The notes: generated from the letters alone by a model not told the origin. 64,000 bases of DNA from DAOMFB01 sp963721385 (GCA_963721385.1 CAVRJB010000004.1:186001-250000), one strand, 5' to 3'; numbered from the stretch's first letter, positions 25,664-34,445 are shown. A program made the numbers and translations.

Positions 25664-27777
25664 CGCGTCTCGAAGTCTTCGATCCTCCGCTCTGCTGCTC
25701 CACGGGGGTCTGCGGCCCGGAGGTCGCTCCGGAGCTTCCGCGGTTCGCCGGGGACCTCGCGTGGCTCTCGCGGTCCGGCGTCGAGGTCGTCCGGTTCAAC
25801 CTGGCCCAGCAGCCGGAAGCTTTCGCCCGGAACGCGGTCGTCCTCGAGGCGATGACGAAAGGGGACGATGCTCTTCCACTCCTCCTTGTCGACGGGAAGA
25901 TCTCGTGTCACGGCCGGTACCCGTCGCGCGAGGAGCTTGCGGCGTGGACCGGCCTCGCTCCGGGGGGTGGCGGGGGCCGCGTGGCCGTGACTGACGCGCC
26001 GGCCGTCCGGGTCTCGCGCTTGCGCTTTCTCGAGCGCCCGACGCGGTTCCTCTTCTTCACGGGAAAGGGAGGGGTCGGGAAGACGTCCCTCGCGTGCGCG
26101 GCTGCCGTGGCGCTCGCCGACGGCGGGTCGCACGTCCTCCTCGTCAGCACCGACCCGGCGTCGAATCTCGACGAGGTCCTCGGCGTCCGGCTCTCGGGCG
26201 ATCCGACGGCGGTCCCCGGCGTCACCGGCCTGGACGCGCTCAACATCGACCCCGAGGCGGCGGCCCGCGCCTACCGGGAGCGGGTCGTGGGTCCGTACCG
26301 TGGGGTCCTCCCTGAGGCCGCAGTGCGCGGAATGGAAGAGCAGCTTTCGGGCGCCTGCACCGTCGAGATCGCCGCTTTCGAGCAGTTCGCTCGGCTTCTG
26401 GGAGACGAAGCTGCCGCGGCACCCTACACCTACGTGCTCTTCGACACCGCCCCGACCGGCCACACGCTCCGCCTCCTCGCGCTTCCGTCTGCCTGGGACG
26501 GCTTCCTCCAGGTCAACACCACGGGAACGAGCTGCATCGGACCTCTTTCTGCGCTCTCCGAGCAGCGGACGCTCTACGCAGCCGCGGTCCGAGCCCTCGA
26601 GGACGGCTCGAAAACCACGATCGTCCTCGTGACGCGGCCCGAGACCTCCGCCGTGCTGGAGGCCGAGAGGACGAGCGCGGAGCTCCGCGCGCTCCGCATC
26701 TCGAATCAACGGCTCGTCGTGAACGGCGTCTTCCGGCCGTCGGTCCCGGACGATCCGCTCGCGGCCGCGCTAGCGCGGCGCTCCCGGGAAGCGCTGGACG
26801 CCCTGCCGGAGTCTCTCGCCGCCCTCCCGGGCGAGGAGGTTCCCCTGTTCGGGCACGACATGGTCGGGCTTCCGGCTTTGCGGGCCCTCGCGGGCGAGGG
26901 GAGCGCGTCCGGACCCGGAGAGACCGGCGCGGCGCCGTCCGTTTCGCTCCCGCCGGACGCGGGGCTCTCGTGCCTCGTCGACGAGATCGCGGCGCCGGGC
27001 CACGGGCTCGTGATGGTGATGGGGAAGGGAGGCGTCGGGAAGACGACCGTCGCGGCCGCGATCGCCGTCGCGCTCGCCCAACGGGGTCTCCACGTTCACC
27101 TGACGACGACCGATCCCGCGGCGCACGTCCTGGAGACGGTCGGCGGCGACATCGAGGGCCTGACCGTCGGGCGAATCGACCCGGAGGCGGCAACCCGGGC
27201 GCACGTAGAACACGTCCTCGCGACGTCGGGGGCGGGCCTCGACGCTGGCGCGCGGGCGCTTCTCGAGGAGGATCTCCGCTCCCCCTGCACGCAAGAGATC
27301 GCGGTCTTCCAGGCGTTCTCCCGGACTGTCGCCGAGGCGCGGCGGGGATTCGTCGTTCTCGACACGGCTCCGACGGGCCACACACTTCTGCTCCTCGACG
27401 CCGCCGGGTCGTATCACCGTGACGTCATGAGGTCGACCCGGGGCGGCCCCGGGCGGCTCGTCACGCCGCTGATGCGTCTCCGCGATCCGGCCTATACGAA
27501 GGTGCTGATCGTGACGCTGCCCGAGACGACGCCCGTCTCCGAGGCGGAGCGGCTGCAGGAAGACCTCCGCCGCGCCGGCATCGAGCCGTTCGCATGGGTA
27601 CTCAACCGGAGCCTCGCGGCCGCAGGGCCGCAGGAACCGGTCCTCAGGCAGCGGGCGGCGGCGGAGACGGCGCACGTTTCGCGCGTGCACTGCGGGCTCG
27701 CGCACCGCGTCGCCCTGATCCCGTGGCTGGCGGAGCCGCCAGTCGGGGCCGACCGGCTGCGGGCGCTCGTCGCTTGA
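25660..27777 (+). CDS. arsA: ArsD-ArsA fusion: arsenic metallochaperone joined to arsenite-stimulated ATPase
   Basis: A single 705-residue chain. Residues 1 to about 105 are an ArsD metallochaperone with the essential cysteines at positions 12, 13 and 18 (PPLCCSTGVCG). A short Gly-rich linker follows, then a complete two-halved ArsA ATPase: GKGGVGKTS near residue 135 and GKGGVGKTT near residue 455, each followed by a DTAPTGHTL signature. The arsenite-binding cysteines are retained in ACTVEI, TSCIGP and SPCTQEI. ArsD normally hands As(III) to ArsA as a separate protein, so the fusion makes transfer intramolecular. The partner pump upstream is Acr3 rather than ArsB. The start overlaps the arsC stop. 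Confidence 0.95.
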   Translation: MTRLEVFDPPLCCSTGVCGPEVAPELPRFAGDLAWLSRSGVEVVRFNLAQQPEAFARNAVVLEAMTKGDDALPLLLVDGKISCHGRYPSREELAAWTGLAPGGGGGRVAVTDAPAVRVSRLRFLERPTRFLFFTGKGGVGKTSLACAAAVALADGGSHVLLVSTDPASNLDEVLGVRLSGDPTAVPGVTGLDALNIDPEAAARAYRERVVGPYRGVLPEAAVRGMEEQLSGACTVEIAAFEQFARLLGDEAAAAPYTYVLFDTAPTGHTLRLLALPSAWDGFLQVNTTGTSCIGPLSALSEQRTLYAAAVRALEDGSKTTIVLVTRPETSAVLEAERTSAELRALRISNQRLVVNGVFRPSVPDDPLAAALARRSREALDALPESLAALPGEEVPLFGHDMVGLPALRALAGEGSASGPGETGAAPSVSLPPDAGLSCLVDEIAAPGHGLVMVMGKGGVGKTTVAAAIAVALAQRGLHVHLTTTDPAAHVLETVGGDIEGLTVGRIDPEAATRAHVEHVLATSGAGLDAGARALLEEDLRSPCTQEIAVFQAFSRTVAEARRGFVVLDTAPTGHTLLLLDAAGSYHRDVMRSTRGGPGRLVTPLMRLRDPAYTKVLIVTLPETTPVSEAERLQEDLRRAGIEPFAWVLNRSLAAAGPQEPVLRQRAAAETAHVSRVHCGLAHRVALIPWLAEPPVGADRLRALVA

Positions 27778-27807
27778 GCCGGGCGCCCCGCGGGGCCCGC
27801 GACGAAC

Positions 27808-28287
27808 CTACTTCTTCCAGACCTCGAAGGTGACCTTGAAGGACTTCGCGACCTTGTACAGGTGCGTCTTCATCTTCATGCCGAACCGGTTCGTGTCGTC
27901 GACCTTCCCCTTGTCGAGGGTGCGCGTGGCGTCGTCCACCGCAAAGGGCTTGTCCCCTTTCGGGTCGAGGACGGAGACCGTGTACTTGCACTTGTAGTCG
28001 CGGTCGCCGCGGTTCGTGTAGGTGAAGACGACCCACATCGTCTTCGTGTCGTTCAGGTCCTTCTCGCCCTTCTGGAAGTCCTCGGCGTCGGGCCAGCCGA
28101 GGATCTTCACCGACTCGATGACGACGTCCCCGACCGTGATGCCGATCTTCTGCGACTTCTCGGGGACGAAGCTGAACGACTTCTCGAACTTCTGAACCTC
28201 GGGTGGGGGCGCGGCCAGCGCGGCGAGTGGCGCGAGAGCGAGAAGAACGGCGAGAGCCGCGGGCAAAGCGCGGAACGTGCGGTTCAT
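27808..28287 (-). CDS. Secreted protein of unknown function
   Basis: A 159-residue exported protein with a classical signal peptide (MNRTFRAL, leucine/alanine core, cleavage near ALAAPP). The mature part is rich in Lys, Asp and aromatic residues and alternates in a beta-sandwich-like way (GDVVIESVKILGW, TMWVVFTYTNRGDRDYKCKYTVSV). It resembles small immunoglobulin-like periplasmic proteins but I do not recognise the family. It converges on the end of arsDA with a 30-base gap containing a GC-rich inverted repeat but no T-run. Confidence 0.7.
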   Translation of the reverse strand: MNRTFRALPAALAVLLALAPLAALAAPPPEVQKFEKSFSFVPEKSQKIGITVGDVVIESVKILGWPDAEDFQKGEKDLNDTKTMWVVFTYTNRGDRDYKCKYTVSVLDPKGDKPFAVDDATRTLDKGKVDDTNRFGMKMKTHLYKVAKSFKVTFEVWKK

Positions 28288-28314
28288 GACGACCTCCTTC
28301 TGAGCGGGTGGATT

Positions 28315-29235
28315 CTACCGGGGCGGCAGCGCGGCGAGCTTCTCGTAAAGCGTGAAGAGCGCCTGCGTCCCGTCCTCGCCGCGCCCCTCGGCCTCGAGGG
28401 CGGAGAGGAGCTGGTGGACGAGGGCGACGCCGGGGAGCGGGACGCCCCGCTTCCTGGCGCTCGCCAGGATGATCGCGAGGTCCTTCTGCTGGTGCTTGAT
28501 CGCGAAGGCCGGCTTGAAGTCGCGGTCGATCATCTTCTTTCCGAGCACCTCGAGCGCCCACGAGTTCGCCGCGCCCGCCGTCAGCGCCTCGTGGAGGGGC
28601 TCGAGCGGCAGGCCGGACTTCGCGGCGAAGACCATCGCCTCGCTGACGGCGAGGAGGTTCCCGGCGACGATGATCTGGTTCACCGCTTTGCCGAGCTGGC
28701 CGAAGCCCGAGGGGCCGAGATGCGTCAGGCGCTTCCCCATGGCGAGGAAGACAGGGCGGGCCTTCGCGACGGCGTCGGCCTCGCCGCCGATGAAGAACGT
28801 GAGGGTCCCCTCCGCTGCGCCCTTCTGCCCTCCCGAGACCGGCGCGTCGAGGAAGGAGACTCCTTTCGCGGCCAGCTCCCGCGCGACGCTTCGGGCGCGT
28901 TCGGCGGCGATCGTGGAGCAGTCGATGACGACGGTGCCCGCAGCCGCGCCCGAGGCGGTCCCGTTCTTTCCGAGGTGGACCTCCTCGACCTCGGGAGCGT
29001 CGGGGACGCAGGAGACGACGACGTCGGCGCCGCGGGCGGCCTCCGCCGCGGTCGGGACGGCGCGGACGGAGGCGCCCGCCTTCCGGAGCTCCTCGGCCAG
29101 CGCTTCGGCCTTCGAGAACGTGCGGGTGGTGAGGAGGAGCGGAAAGCCGGCGCGGGAGAGGTTCCGGGCCATGCCGAGGCCCATCGTCCCGAGGCCGGCG
29201 AAAGCGACGCGAAGGGAGGGAGTGCCGCTGCTCAT
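28315..29235 (-). CDS. NAD(P)-dependent beta-hydroxyacid dehydrogenase (3-hydroxyisobutyrate dehydrogenase family)
   Basis: A 306-residue dehydrogenase. The nucleotide-binding motif VAFAGLGTMGLGMARNL opens the protein, and RTFSKAEAL after the second strand suggests NADP(H) preference. The family substrate signature FLDAPVSGGQKGAAEGTL and catalytic-lysine region GFGQLGKAVNQII are both present, followed by HQQKDLAIILA. Related enzymes act on hydroxyisobutyrate, tartronate semialdehyde or glyoxylate; which applies is not visible. I chose ATG 29235 rather than an upstream in-frame start at 29274 because the latter only adds an arginine-rich stretch. Confidence 0.88.
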   Translation of the reverse strand: MSSGTPSLRVAFAGLGTMGLGMARNLSRAGFPLLLTTRTFSKAEALAEELRKAGASVRAVPTAAEAARGADVVVSCVPDAPEVEEVHLGKNGTASGAAAGTVVIDCSTIAAERARSVARELAAKGVSFLDAPVSGGQKGAAEGTLTFFIGGEADAVAKARPVFLAMGKRLTHLGPSGFGQLGKAVNQIIVAGNLLAVSEAMVFAAKSGLPLEPLHEALTAGAANSWALEVLGKKMIDRDFKPAFAIKHQQKDLAIILASARKRGVPLPGVALVHQLLSALEAEGRGEDGTQALFTLYEKLAALPPR

Positions 29236-29311
29236 GTCGGAGCGGAGTCTTCCTCCTCGGGCCGCCCGGGTCAACGGTGGGCGCTGCGCGGAAAGTGGGC
29301 TACCATTTGGC

Positions 29312-29893
29312 GTGGTTCCCGGTCCAGAACGGGGTCTTGCGGCGGCGGCGGCGGGAATTTGCGCGGTCGTCGCTCTCTCTTTCCTCCCGGTGGCGCGGGT
29401 ACTTCACTACGCGAAGGTCGGTTTTTCGGAGCGAGGATTTGCGCTCGGCTGGATGGCGCCGCTCGCGGTTCTCCTCGCGCTCCTTTACGAGAGGATCGTC
29501 CGGGGCTCGCTCTACGGAGCGCTCGGGAAGCGGCTGGCCGTGGGCAACGCCGCACCCGTCGTGGCGCTTCTCGGCGCCCTCGTTCCGGCGGCGCTCCGGC
29601 TCGCGATCCTGCCGCGCGGGGGCGCTCCGCCCGTGGTCCTCGCGGGGCACGCGCTTCTCGTCGAGACCGGGCTCGGTCTGGCGCTCGCGCTCCTCGCGCT
29701 CGGGACGGGGAGCACCGTGCCCGGCGGCCTGGTCTACGGCGCGATCTGGGCCGTCCGCCTCGGGGCGGCCGTGACGTTCCACGGGGCCGTCGTGCCGCTC
29801 TTCGAGACGGCGGCGGCCTGGGCCTCGGCGCTCGCGGTGGCGCTCGTCCTCTCGCGCCCGCTCGCGCCGTTCAGGGAGGAGGTGTTCGGATGA
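29312..29893 (+). CDS. Small polytopic membrane protein, weakly CPBP-like
   Basis: A 193-residue membrane protein with about six hydrophobic segments. ALLYERIVRGSLYGAL partly resembles motif 1 of CPBP intramembrane proteases (ExxxR followed by G) and GSTVPGGLVYGAIW recalls a later part of that family, but the diagnostic histidines are not clearly placed, so enzymatic activity is doubtful. The start is uncertain; I use GTG 29312, in an open frame that extends further upstream. It is coupled to the SprT-like gene by an ATGA overlap at 29890. Confidence 0.6.
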   Translation: MVPGPERGLAAAAAGICAVVALSFLPVARVLHYAKVGFSERGFALGWMAPLAVLLALLYERIVRGSLYGALGKRLAVGNAAPVVALLGALVPAALRLAILPRGGAPPVVLAGHALLVETGLGLALALLALGTGSTVPGGLVYGAIWAVRLGAAVTFHGAVVPLFETAAAWASALAVALVLSRPLAPFREEVFG

Positions 29894-30435
29894 GCGCGAA
29901 CGCGCCGCGACAACTGGACCTCTTCGCGGACCGCCCCACGCCACGCGAGGTGCACGACGCCGAAGCGCGCGAGCTGCAGCGGGTCTATGACGAGCTGGCG
30001 GGCCTCTTCTCCCTGCCGCCGGCGCGCGTCGTCCTGACGAGCCGGCGCGCGACCGGGGGCGTCATCACGTACGGTCCGCCGCATGTCATCCGTATCTCGT
30101 CGCACATGACGCGCGAGGACCGGCTGCAGACTCTTCTCCACGAGTCCGCCCACGCCATCTGCCACGAGCGCTGGGGCCCGGAAGAGGGGCACTCGCGGCG
30201 CTTCTGGAGCGTCGCGAAGAAGCTCGGCGTCCGCAGGAAGGCCGCTCCCGAGACGGAGCGCCTCCACGCCGTCCGCGCGGCCAATGCGCGCTACTCGTAC
30301 CGGTGCCCCGGGTGCACCGAAGAGTGGACCCGGAGGAGGCCGTTCGGGCGCGCGCGTCTCTGTGCGGCGTGTGAGCGGGACGGGCGCCCGTCTCGGCTCA
30401 TCCTGATCCGCCGGCCGAAGCCGCGGCGCGGCTGA
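29890..30435 (+). CDS. SprT-like zinc metalloprotease
   Basis: A 181-residue protein with the SprT-like zinc peptidase core. HESAH in LLHESAHAICHERW gives the HExxH site, and the following EGHSRRFW supplies a likely third ligand. A C-terminal zinc ribbon has CPGC and CAAC pairs. Eukaryotic relatives (Spartan) act on DNA-protein cross-links; bacterial members are little studied. The start overlaps the stop of the preceding membrane-protein gene, and the last 38 bases overlap the convergent M14 peptidase gene. Confidence 0.87.
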   Translation: MSANAPRQLDLFADRPTPREVHDAEARELQRVYDELAGLFSLPPARVVLTSRRATGGVITYGPPHVIRISSHMTREDRLQTLLHESAHAICHERWGPEEGHSRRFWSVAKKLGVRRKAAPETERLHAVRAANARYSYRCPGCTEEWTRRRPFGRARLCAACERDGRPSRLILIRRPKPRRG

Positions 30436-32218
30436 GGTCCGGCAGCGGCTTTTCGAGCCGGTAAACCGGCAGAAGCCCGAGCGAGTCCTCCCAGTAGGGC
30501 GTCCGCCGGTAGAAGAACTCCCACCGCGTCCGGCCATCCTCCGCGAACTTCGGGTCCTTCAGCTTTTCCTCCCATTCCGCCTTCAGCTTCGGGTCGTCCT
30601 TCAGCATCTTCTCCGCGAGCGGGTCGAGGACGCGAAGGTCGATGTACTCCTTCTGCTCGAGGGCGGTCGTCATCTCGCCCCACGAAAAGAGCGAGTCGCC
30701 TCCCTCCGGCTCCAGCAGGAAGACGGCGAGCGGCGCGAGCTCGGTGTCGAGCGGCACGTAGAGCGAGCCCGCGGGGATCTCGCGCGTCTCCGACTTTCGC
30801 TCGACGGCCGCCGAGACGCGCATCCGGCCCTGGAACGGCCGCGCGGCGTACTGCGGGCTCTTCACGCGGCAGGTGCCGACCTCGAGCGTCCTCGCAGTCG
30901 GCAGGACAGCGTACCGGATGCCGTGAACTTTCAGTCTCTCCTCGAGGTTCGGCCAGCCGGCCGGGATCAGGTAAGCCGCCGGCCGCGGGACCGTCACCAC
31001 CGGCTTCGCGTGGCGGAAGAGCGGGACGCTGACCGTCGTCTTCTGCGCCGTGTCGTACCGGACGACCGGCTTCCCGGTTACGGGGGAGATCTCCTCCGCC
31101 CAGACGAAGGTCGGAAGGTCGACCGGCTCGGGCCTCCCGCGGTCGGTCGCCGCCTCGACGGTGACCGGAGTCCCGGCGGCCGCGCCGCGCGCCTCGGCCC
31201 GCGCCTTCTCGCGCGCCGAAAGGAGCGCCCCACCGTTCCGGCCCGTCAGGTCGAGGAGGGCGGTGAGGAAAAGGGCGTTCGCCTTCACCCGCCGTTCGAA
31301 CGGCTTGATCGCGTGCGTCTCCACCAGAATCGACGGGACGTTCCGAAGACCGAAGTAGCCCGTGGCGTAGCGGGGTCCGAACGGGTCGGGGGCGATGCCG
31401 GAGAGCGGGTTTCCACGGTCCACGAACTCGACGTATGGCGCCGTGCCGAAGCCCCATTCCTCGACCCTGCGGAGCGCCTTCGGTACGACGAGGTCGAGCC
31501 ACGATCGAAGCGGCGCCGGGGTGACCGGCTCGTGTCCGAAGGCGACGGTGAGCGTCGGCTGGAAGTCGGCGCCGTCGGTCACGTGGTTGTCGACGAAGAG
31601 ATCGGGGCTCCATGCCGCCGCGAGCGCAAGGAGCGCCCGCGTCTCCGGGGCGTCGGCCTTTACGAAGTCCCGGTTCAGGTCGTAGCCTCGCGCGTTCGTC
31701 CGGAAGCCCATCCCGGCAGCCGGGCCGTTCTGGTTCGGCCGGTTCCACTTCCCCACCAGGGCGTAGCCGTCCACGTTGTAGACCGGGACCGCGAGGACGT
31801 TGACCGCGTCGAGGATCTCCGGGCGGTTCGTGAGGGCGATGTCGCGGAGGAGCTCCAGGATCGCCTCCGTGCCGTCCACCTCGCCGCCGTGGATCGAGCC
31901 GAGAAGGAGGACCCAGGGCTTTCTGCTCTTCCAGCGATTCGCCGGGTCGAACTCCTTCTCCTTCGAGACGAGGACGACCGGCATCTTTCGTCCCTGGCCG
32001 CTCGTCCCGAAGAACTCGAGCGTCAGGAACGGCGACGTCTTCGCGAGCCGACGGCAGAACGCGACGACCTCGTCGTACGTCGCGATCGACCGGAACCCGT
32101 CCAGCTCGGCGCGCGTGAAGTGGTCGGGCGGGATCCGGACCCGCGGCTCGTCGGCCGAAAACGCGGGGGCGGCGACGATGAGGACGGCGGCGAGAACGGC
32201 GCCCGCGACGGTTCGCAT
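30398..32218 (-). CDS. Secreted M14-family zinc carboxypeptidase
   Basis: A 606-residue exported metallopeptidase. After a signal peptide (MRTVAGAVLAAVLIVAAPAFSA) comes the M14 domain: LGSIHGGEVDGTEA with the HxxE zinc ligands, ARGYDLNRDF (substrate-binding Asn-Arg), and VDNHVTDG with the third ligand His. The long C-terminal region (after about residue 340) includes an additional beta-rich segment. It may trim peptides outside the cytoplasm; specificity is not visible. It overlaps the SprT-like gene end by 38 bases in a convergent arrangement. Confidence 0.88.
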   Translation of the reverse strand: MRTVAGAVLAAVLIVAAPAFSADEPRVRIPPDHFTRAELDGFRSIATYDEVVAFCRRLAKTSPFLTLEFFGTSGQGRKMPVVLVSKEKEFDPANRWKSRKPWVLLLGSIHGGEVDGTEAILELLRDIALTNRPEILDAVNVLAVPVYNVDGYALVGKWNRPNQNGPAAGMGFRTNARGYDLNRDFVKADAPETRALLALAAAWSPDLFVDNHVTDGADFQPTLTVAFGHEPVTPAPLRSWLDLVVPKALRRVEEWGFGTAPYVEFVDRGNPLSGIAPDPFGPRYATGYFGLRNVPSILVETHAIKPFERRVKANALFLTALLDLTGRNGGALLSAREKARAEARGAAAGTPVTVEAATDRGRPEPVDLPTFVWAEEISPVTGKPVVRYDTAQKTTVSVPLFRHAKPVVTVPRPAAYLIPAGWPNLEERLKVHGIRYAVLPTARTLEVGTCRVKSPQYAARPFQGRMRVSAAVERKSETREIPAGSLYVPLDTELAPLAVFLLEPEGGDSLFSWGEMTTALEQKEYIDLRVLDPLAEKMLKDDPKLKAEWEEKLKDPKFAEDGRTRWEFFYRRTPYWEDSLGLLPVYRLEKPLPDLSRAAASAGGSG

Positions 32219-32339
32219 CCCGCGAGGTTAACGGAGGACCGGCCCCGGAGGGGCGCGGCATCGGGATTGCTCCGGCGCGGAGCGGACAGGTCAAATCGAC
32301 GCAGCAGGCCCCGGAAATGAAGGAAAAGGAGCTCCTGAC

Positions 32340-32789
32340 ATGAAGAAGACCCTGGCATTTGGCGTGGTCCTCATCGTCGCCGGCGCGGCGGCAGTCGGTT
32401 TCGCCTTCGCGGGCGACAAGACCTCCATGGAAACGGCGGGAGACGCCAAGAAGTCGTGCTGTGCGGCGGGCAAGACGGCCATGGCGGGGAAGCAGTGCCC
32501 GGCCGAGGCCGCCTCGAAGGGTCAGCCGACGAAGGTGGGCCAGGAAGTCACGCTCGCCGGCAAGGTGCTCTGCGAACACTGCGACCTCGGGAAGGGCGAG
32601 AGCTGCGCGCCGGTGTTGAAGGCCGAAGGGCGGGACGGCTACCTGAAGATCTGCCCGACCTCGAACGACGTCAAGGGCCTGAAGAAAGCCGGCACCGTGG
32701 AGGTGAAGGGCTACGTCCGGCCCGGCACCGACGGGCAGGACGAGATCGAGGTGATCTCGTTCAACAAGAAGCAGGCGAAGGTCTCCTGA
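32340..32789 (+). CDS. Cysteine-rich secreted protein, possible metal-binding
   Basis: A 149-residue exported protein. It has a signal peptide (MKKTLAFGVVLIVAGAAAVGFAFAG), then CC at about residues 40-41, QCPAE, the compact LCEHCDLGKGESCAPV motif, and a final C in LKICPTS. Six or more cysteines in such spacing suggest a metal or disulfide-stabilised module. The C-terminal half (GTVEVKGYVRPG) resembles an OB-like strand pattern. An AAGGAG site precedes the ATG. I do not assign a family. Confidence 0.72.
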   Translation: MKKTLAFGVVLIVAGAAAVGFAFAGDKTSMETAGDAKKSCCAAGKTAMAGKQCPAEAASKGQPTKVGQEVTLAGKVLCEHCDLGKGESCAPVLKAEGRDGYLKICPTSNDVKGLKKAGTVEVKGYVRPGTDGQDEIEVISFNKKQAKVS

Positions 32790-32805
32790 CCCGTCTCTCC
32801 GATCT

Positions 32806-33201
32806 ATGATCGCGCCCATGAGGCGCGTCATCCGGGCCGCCGCGATCCTCTCGGTCGCGGCGGCTCTTCCGCTTTTCGGGGCCGGGAAGCCCTCGCTGAA
32901 CGCCTACTTCCAGAAGACGCTGACCGATACGGCCTACCAGAAGAAGGTCTTCGAGAAGGTGGCGAAGTCGTGGAAGGCGCCGCCGTCGTTTCCCGCGGTG
33001 GGGAAAAAGACGGTCGTCCAGGCGGTGATCACGAAGGAGGGGAAGCTCGCCTCGGCGACGGTTTCGATGGAGTCGGGCGCGAAGTCGTGGGATGACGCCG
33101 CGCTCGGCGCGGTCAAGGCCGCCGCTCCGTTCGACCCTCTTCCCGCCGCGTTCGCCTACCGCTCGGTGGAGGTCCACTTCCACTTCGCGGTCGTGCCGTA
33201 A
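32806..33201 (+). CDS. TonB/TolA C-terminal-like secreted protein
   Basis: A 131-residue exported protein consisting of a signal peptide and a TonB-C-like domain: KKVFEKVAKSWKAPPSF, VVQAVITKEGKLASATVSMESG, DDAALGAVKAAAPFDPLP. This is the periplasmic energy-transducing domain in TonB and TolA, but here it lacks the N-terminal anchor and proline-rich spacer, so it may be a stand-alone domain. Either ATG 32806 or 32818 could be the start. It follows the cysteine-rich protein with 16 bases between, so the two may be co-transcribed. Confidence 0.78.
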   Translation: MIAPMRRVIRAAAILSVAAALPLFGAGKPSLNAYFQKTLTDTAYQKKVFEKVAKSWKAPPSFPAVGKKTVVQAVITKEGKLASATVSMESGAKSWDDAALGAVKAAAPFDPLPAAFAYRSVEVHFHFAVVP

Positions 33202-33207
33202 TCGGCA

Positions 33208-34392
33208 TCAGACCGCGCCGAACTCCCGGCCGACGACCTGAAACGCCTCGACTGCCTCGTCGAGGTCGGCCTCGGAATGAACCGCCGAGATCTGGCAGCG
33301 GAGGCGCGCGTGCCCCTGCGGGACGACGGGGAAGCCGAAGCCCGAGACGTAGACGCCCCTCTTGAACAGGGCGTCGGACATCGCCAGCGCCTTCGCCGTG
33401 TCGCCGACGAGGACGGGGACGATCGGGTGGATCCCCTTCGGGATCGTGAAGCCGGCGTCGGTCATTTTTCTCCGGAACCTGACCGCGTTCTGCTGGAGCT
33501 TCCTCACCGGCGCCGGGTCCTCCATCAGCATCCGGAACGCCTCGAGGGACGATGCGGCGACCGCGGGTGGGAGCGAGTTGGAAAAGAGCGTCGTTCGCGA
33601 TCGCTGACGGAGAAGGTCGACGACGGCGTTCGGGCCGGTAATGAAGCCGCCGGCCGCCGAGCCCATCGCCTTCCCGAGCGTCGAGGTGTGGATCGGGATC
33701 CGGTCTCTCACGCCGAGCTGCTCCGCCGTGCCGCGGCCCGTCGTCCCGAGGACGCCCGTGGCGTGCGAGTCGTCGACGACGAGGGTCGTCGCGTACCGGT
33801 CGCAGAGGTCGGCCAGCTCGCGAAGCGGGCCGATCTCTCCCTCCATCGAGAAGACGCCGTCGGTGATCAGGAGGCGATGCCGGCAGGACTGGGCCTCCTT
33901 CAGCGCCTTCTCGAATGCCGCGAGGTCGCCGTGCGGCACGATGTAGCGCTTCGCCTTGCAGAGGCGGATGCCGTCGATGATCGAAGCGTGGTTCAGGGCG
34001 TCGGTGAGGACGGCATCCTCGTCGAGGAGAAGCGGCTGGAAGAGCCCCTCGTTCGCGTTCCAGCAGGACATGTAGAGGATCGTGTCGCCGGTCCCGAAGA
34101 ACGTCGAGATCGTCGCCTCCAGCTCCTTGTGGAGCTGCTGCGTTCCGCAGATGAAGCGGACGGAGCCGAGGCCGTTCCCCCACCGGACGAGCGCCTCGCG
34201 CGCCGCCGCGACGATGCGCGGGTGGTTCGCGAAGCCGAGGTAGTTGTTCGACGTCAGCAGCAGGACATCGCGGCCGTCGACGCGGATGCGCGCGCCGGTC
34301 GGGCCCTCGAGAACGCGCTCGGTCTTATACGTCCCCGCCGCGCGGAGCGAGGCGATCTCCGCGGCGCACCAGTTGATGAGGCTCGTGTCCAT
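33208..34392 (-). CDS. kbl: Glycine C-acetyltransferase / 2-amino-3-ketobutyrate CoA ligase
   Basis: PLP-dependent alpha-oxoamine synthase of 394 residues. The Kbl-like features are LTSNNYLGFANHPRIV, GSVRFICGTQQLHKELE, DSHATGVLG and the PLP-lysine segment TSTLGKAMGSAAGGF. It converts 2-amino-3-ketobutyrate and CoA to glycine and acetyl-CoA in threonine degradation; related family members make 8-amino-7-oxononanoate or 5-aminolevulinate. SVRFICGTQ favours Kbl. The partner threonine dehydrogenase is not in the window. The start is ATG 34392. Confidence 0.9.
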   Translation of the reverse strand: MDTSLINWCAAEIASLRAAGTYKTERVLEGPTGARIRVDGRDVLLLTSNNYLGFANHPRIVAAAREALVRWGNGLGSVRFICGTQQLHKELEATISTFFGTGDTILYMSCWNANEGLFQPLLLDEDAVLTDALNHASIIDGIRLCKAKRYIVPHGDLAAFEKALKEAQSCRHRLLITDGVFSMEGEIGPLRELADLCDRYATTLVVDDSHATGVLGTTGRGTAEQLGVRDRIPIHTSTLGKAMGSAAGGFITGPNAVVDLLRQRSRTTLFSNSLPPAVAASSLEAFRMLMEDPAPVRKLQQNAVRFRRKMTDAGFTIPKGIHPIVPVLVGDTAKALAMSDALFKRGVYVSGFGFPVVPQGHARLRCQISAVHSEADLDEAVEAFQVVGREFGAV

Positions 34393-34403
34393 GGCGCCGA
34401 GGT

Positions 34404-34442
34404 TACCGCGAAAGCGGTAGCGACAGCGGTAACGACAGCGGT
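34404..34442. repeat. Short hairpin plus 12-bp tandem repeat upstream of kbl
   Basis: TACCGC-GAAA-GCGGTA (34404-34419) is a perfect hairpin with a GAAA tetraloop. It overlaps 2.5 copies of a 12-bp unit, AGCGGTARCGAC, at 34413-34442. It lies just upstream of the kbl start on the minus strand and could sit in its leader; the role is unknown. Confidence 0.6.
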
Positions 34443-34445
34443 CAT

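Noticed and set aside
27781..27803. GC-rich inverted repeat between arsDA and the convergent secreted-protein gene as a terminator
   Set aside because: No T-run on either strand, so a terminator call is not supported.
30291..32831. 846-residue minus-strand reading frame covering the M14 peptidase region
   Set aside because: The M14 peptidase in another frame of the same strand has a signal peptide and intact zinc motifs; the longer frame is Arg/Gly-rich and unrecognisable.
33208..34392. The Kbl-like PLP enzyme as the missing ArnB aminotransferase
   Set aside because: Its motifs (SVRFICGTQ, NNYLGFANHP) are those of alpha-oxoamine synthases, not of the DegT/DnrJ/ArnB aminotransferases, and it lies far from the arn genes.
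34404..34442. Short tandem repeat upstream of kbl as a CRISPR fragment
   Set aside because: The 12-bp units are contiguous without spacers and there are no cas genes nearby.
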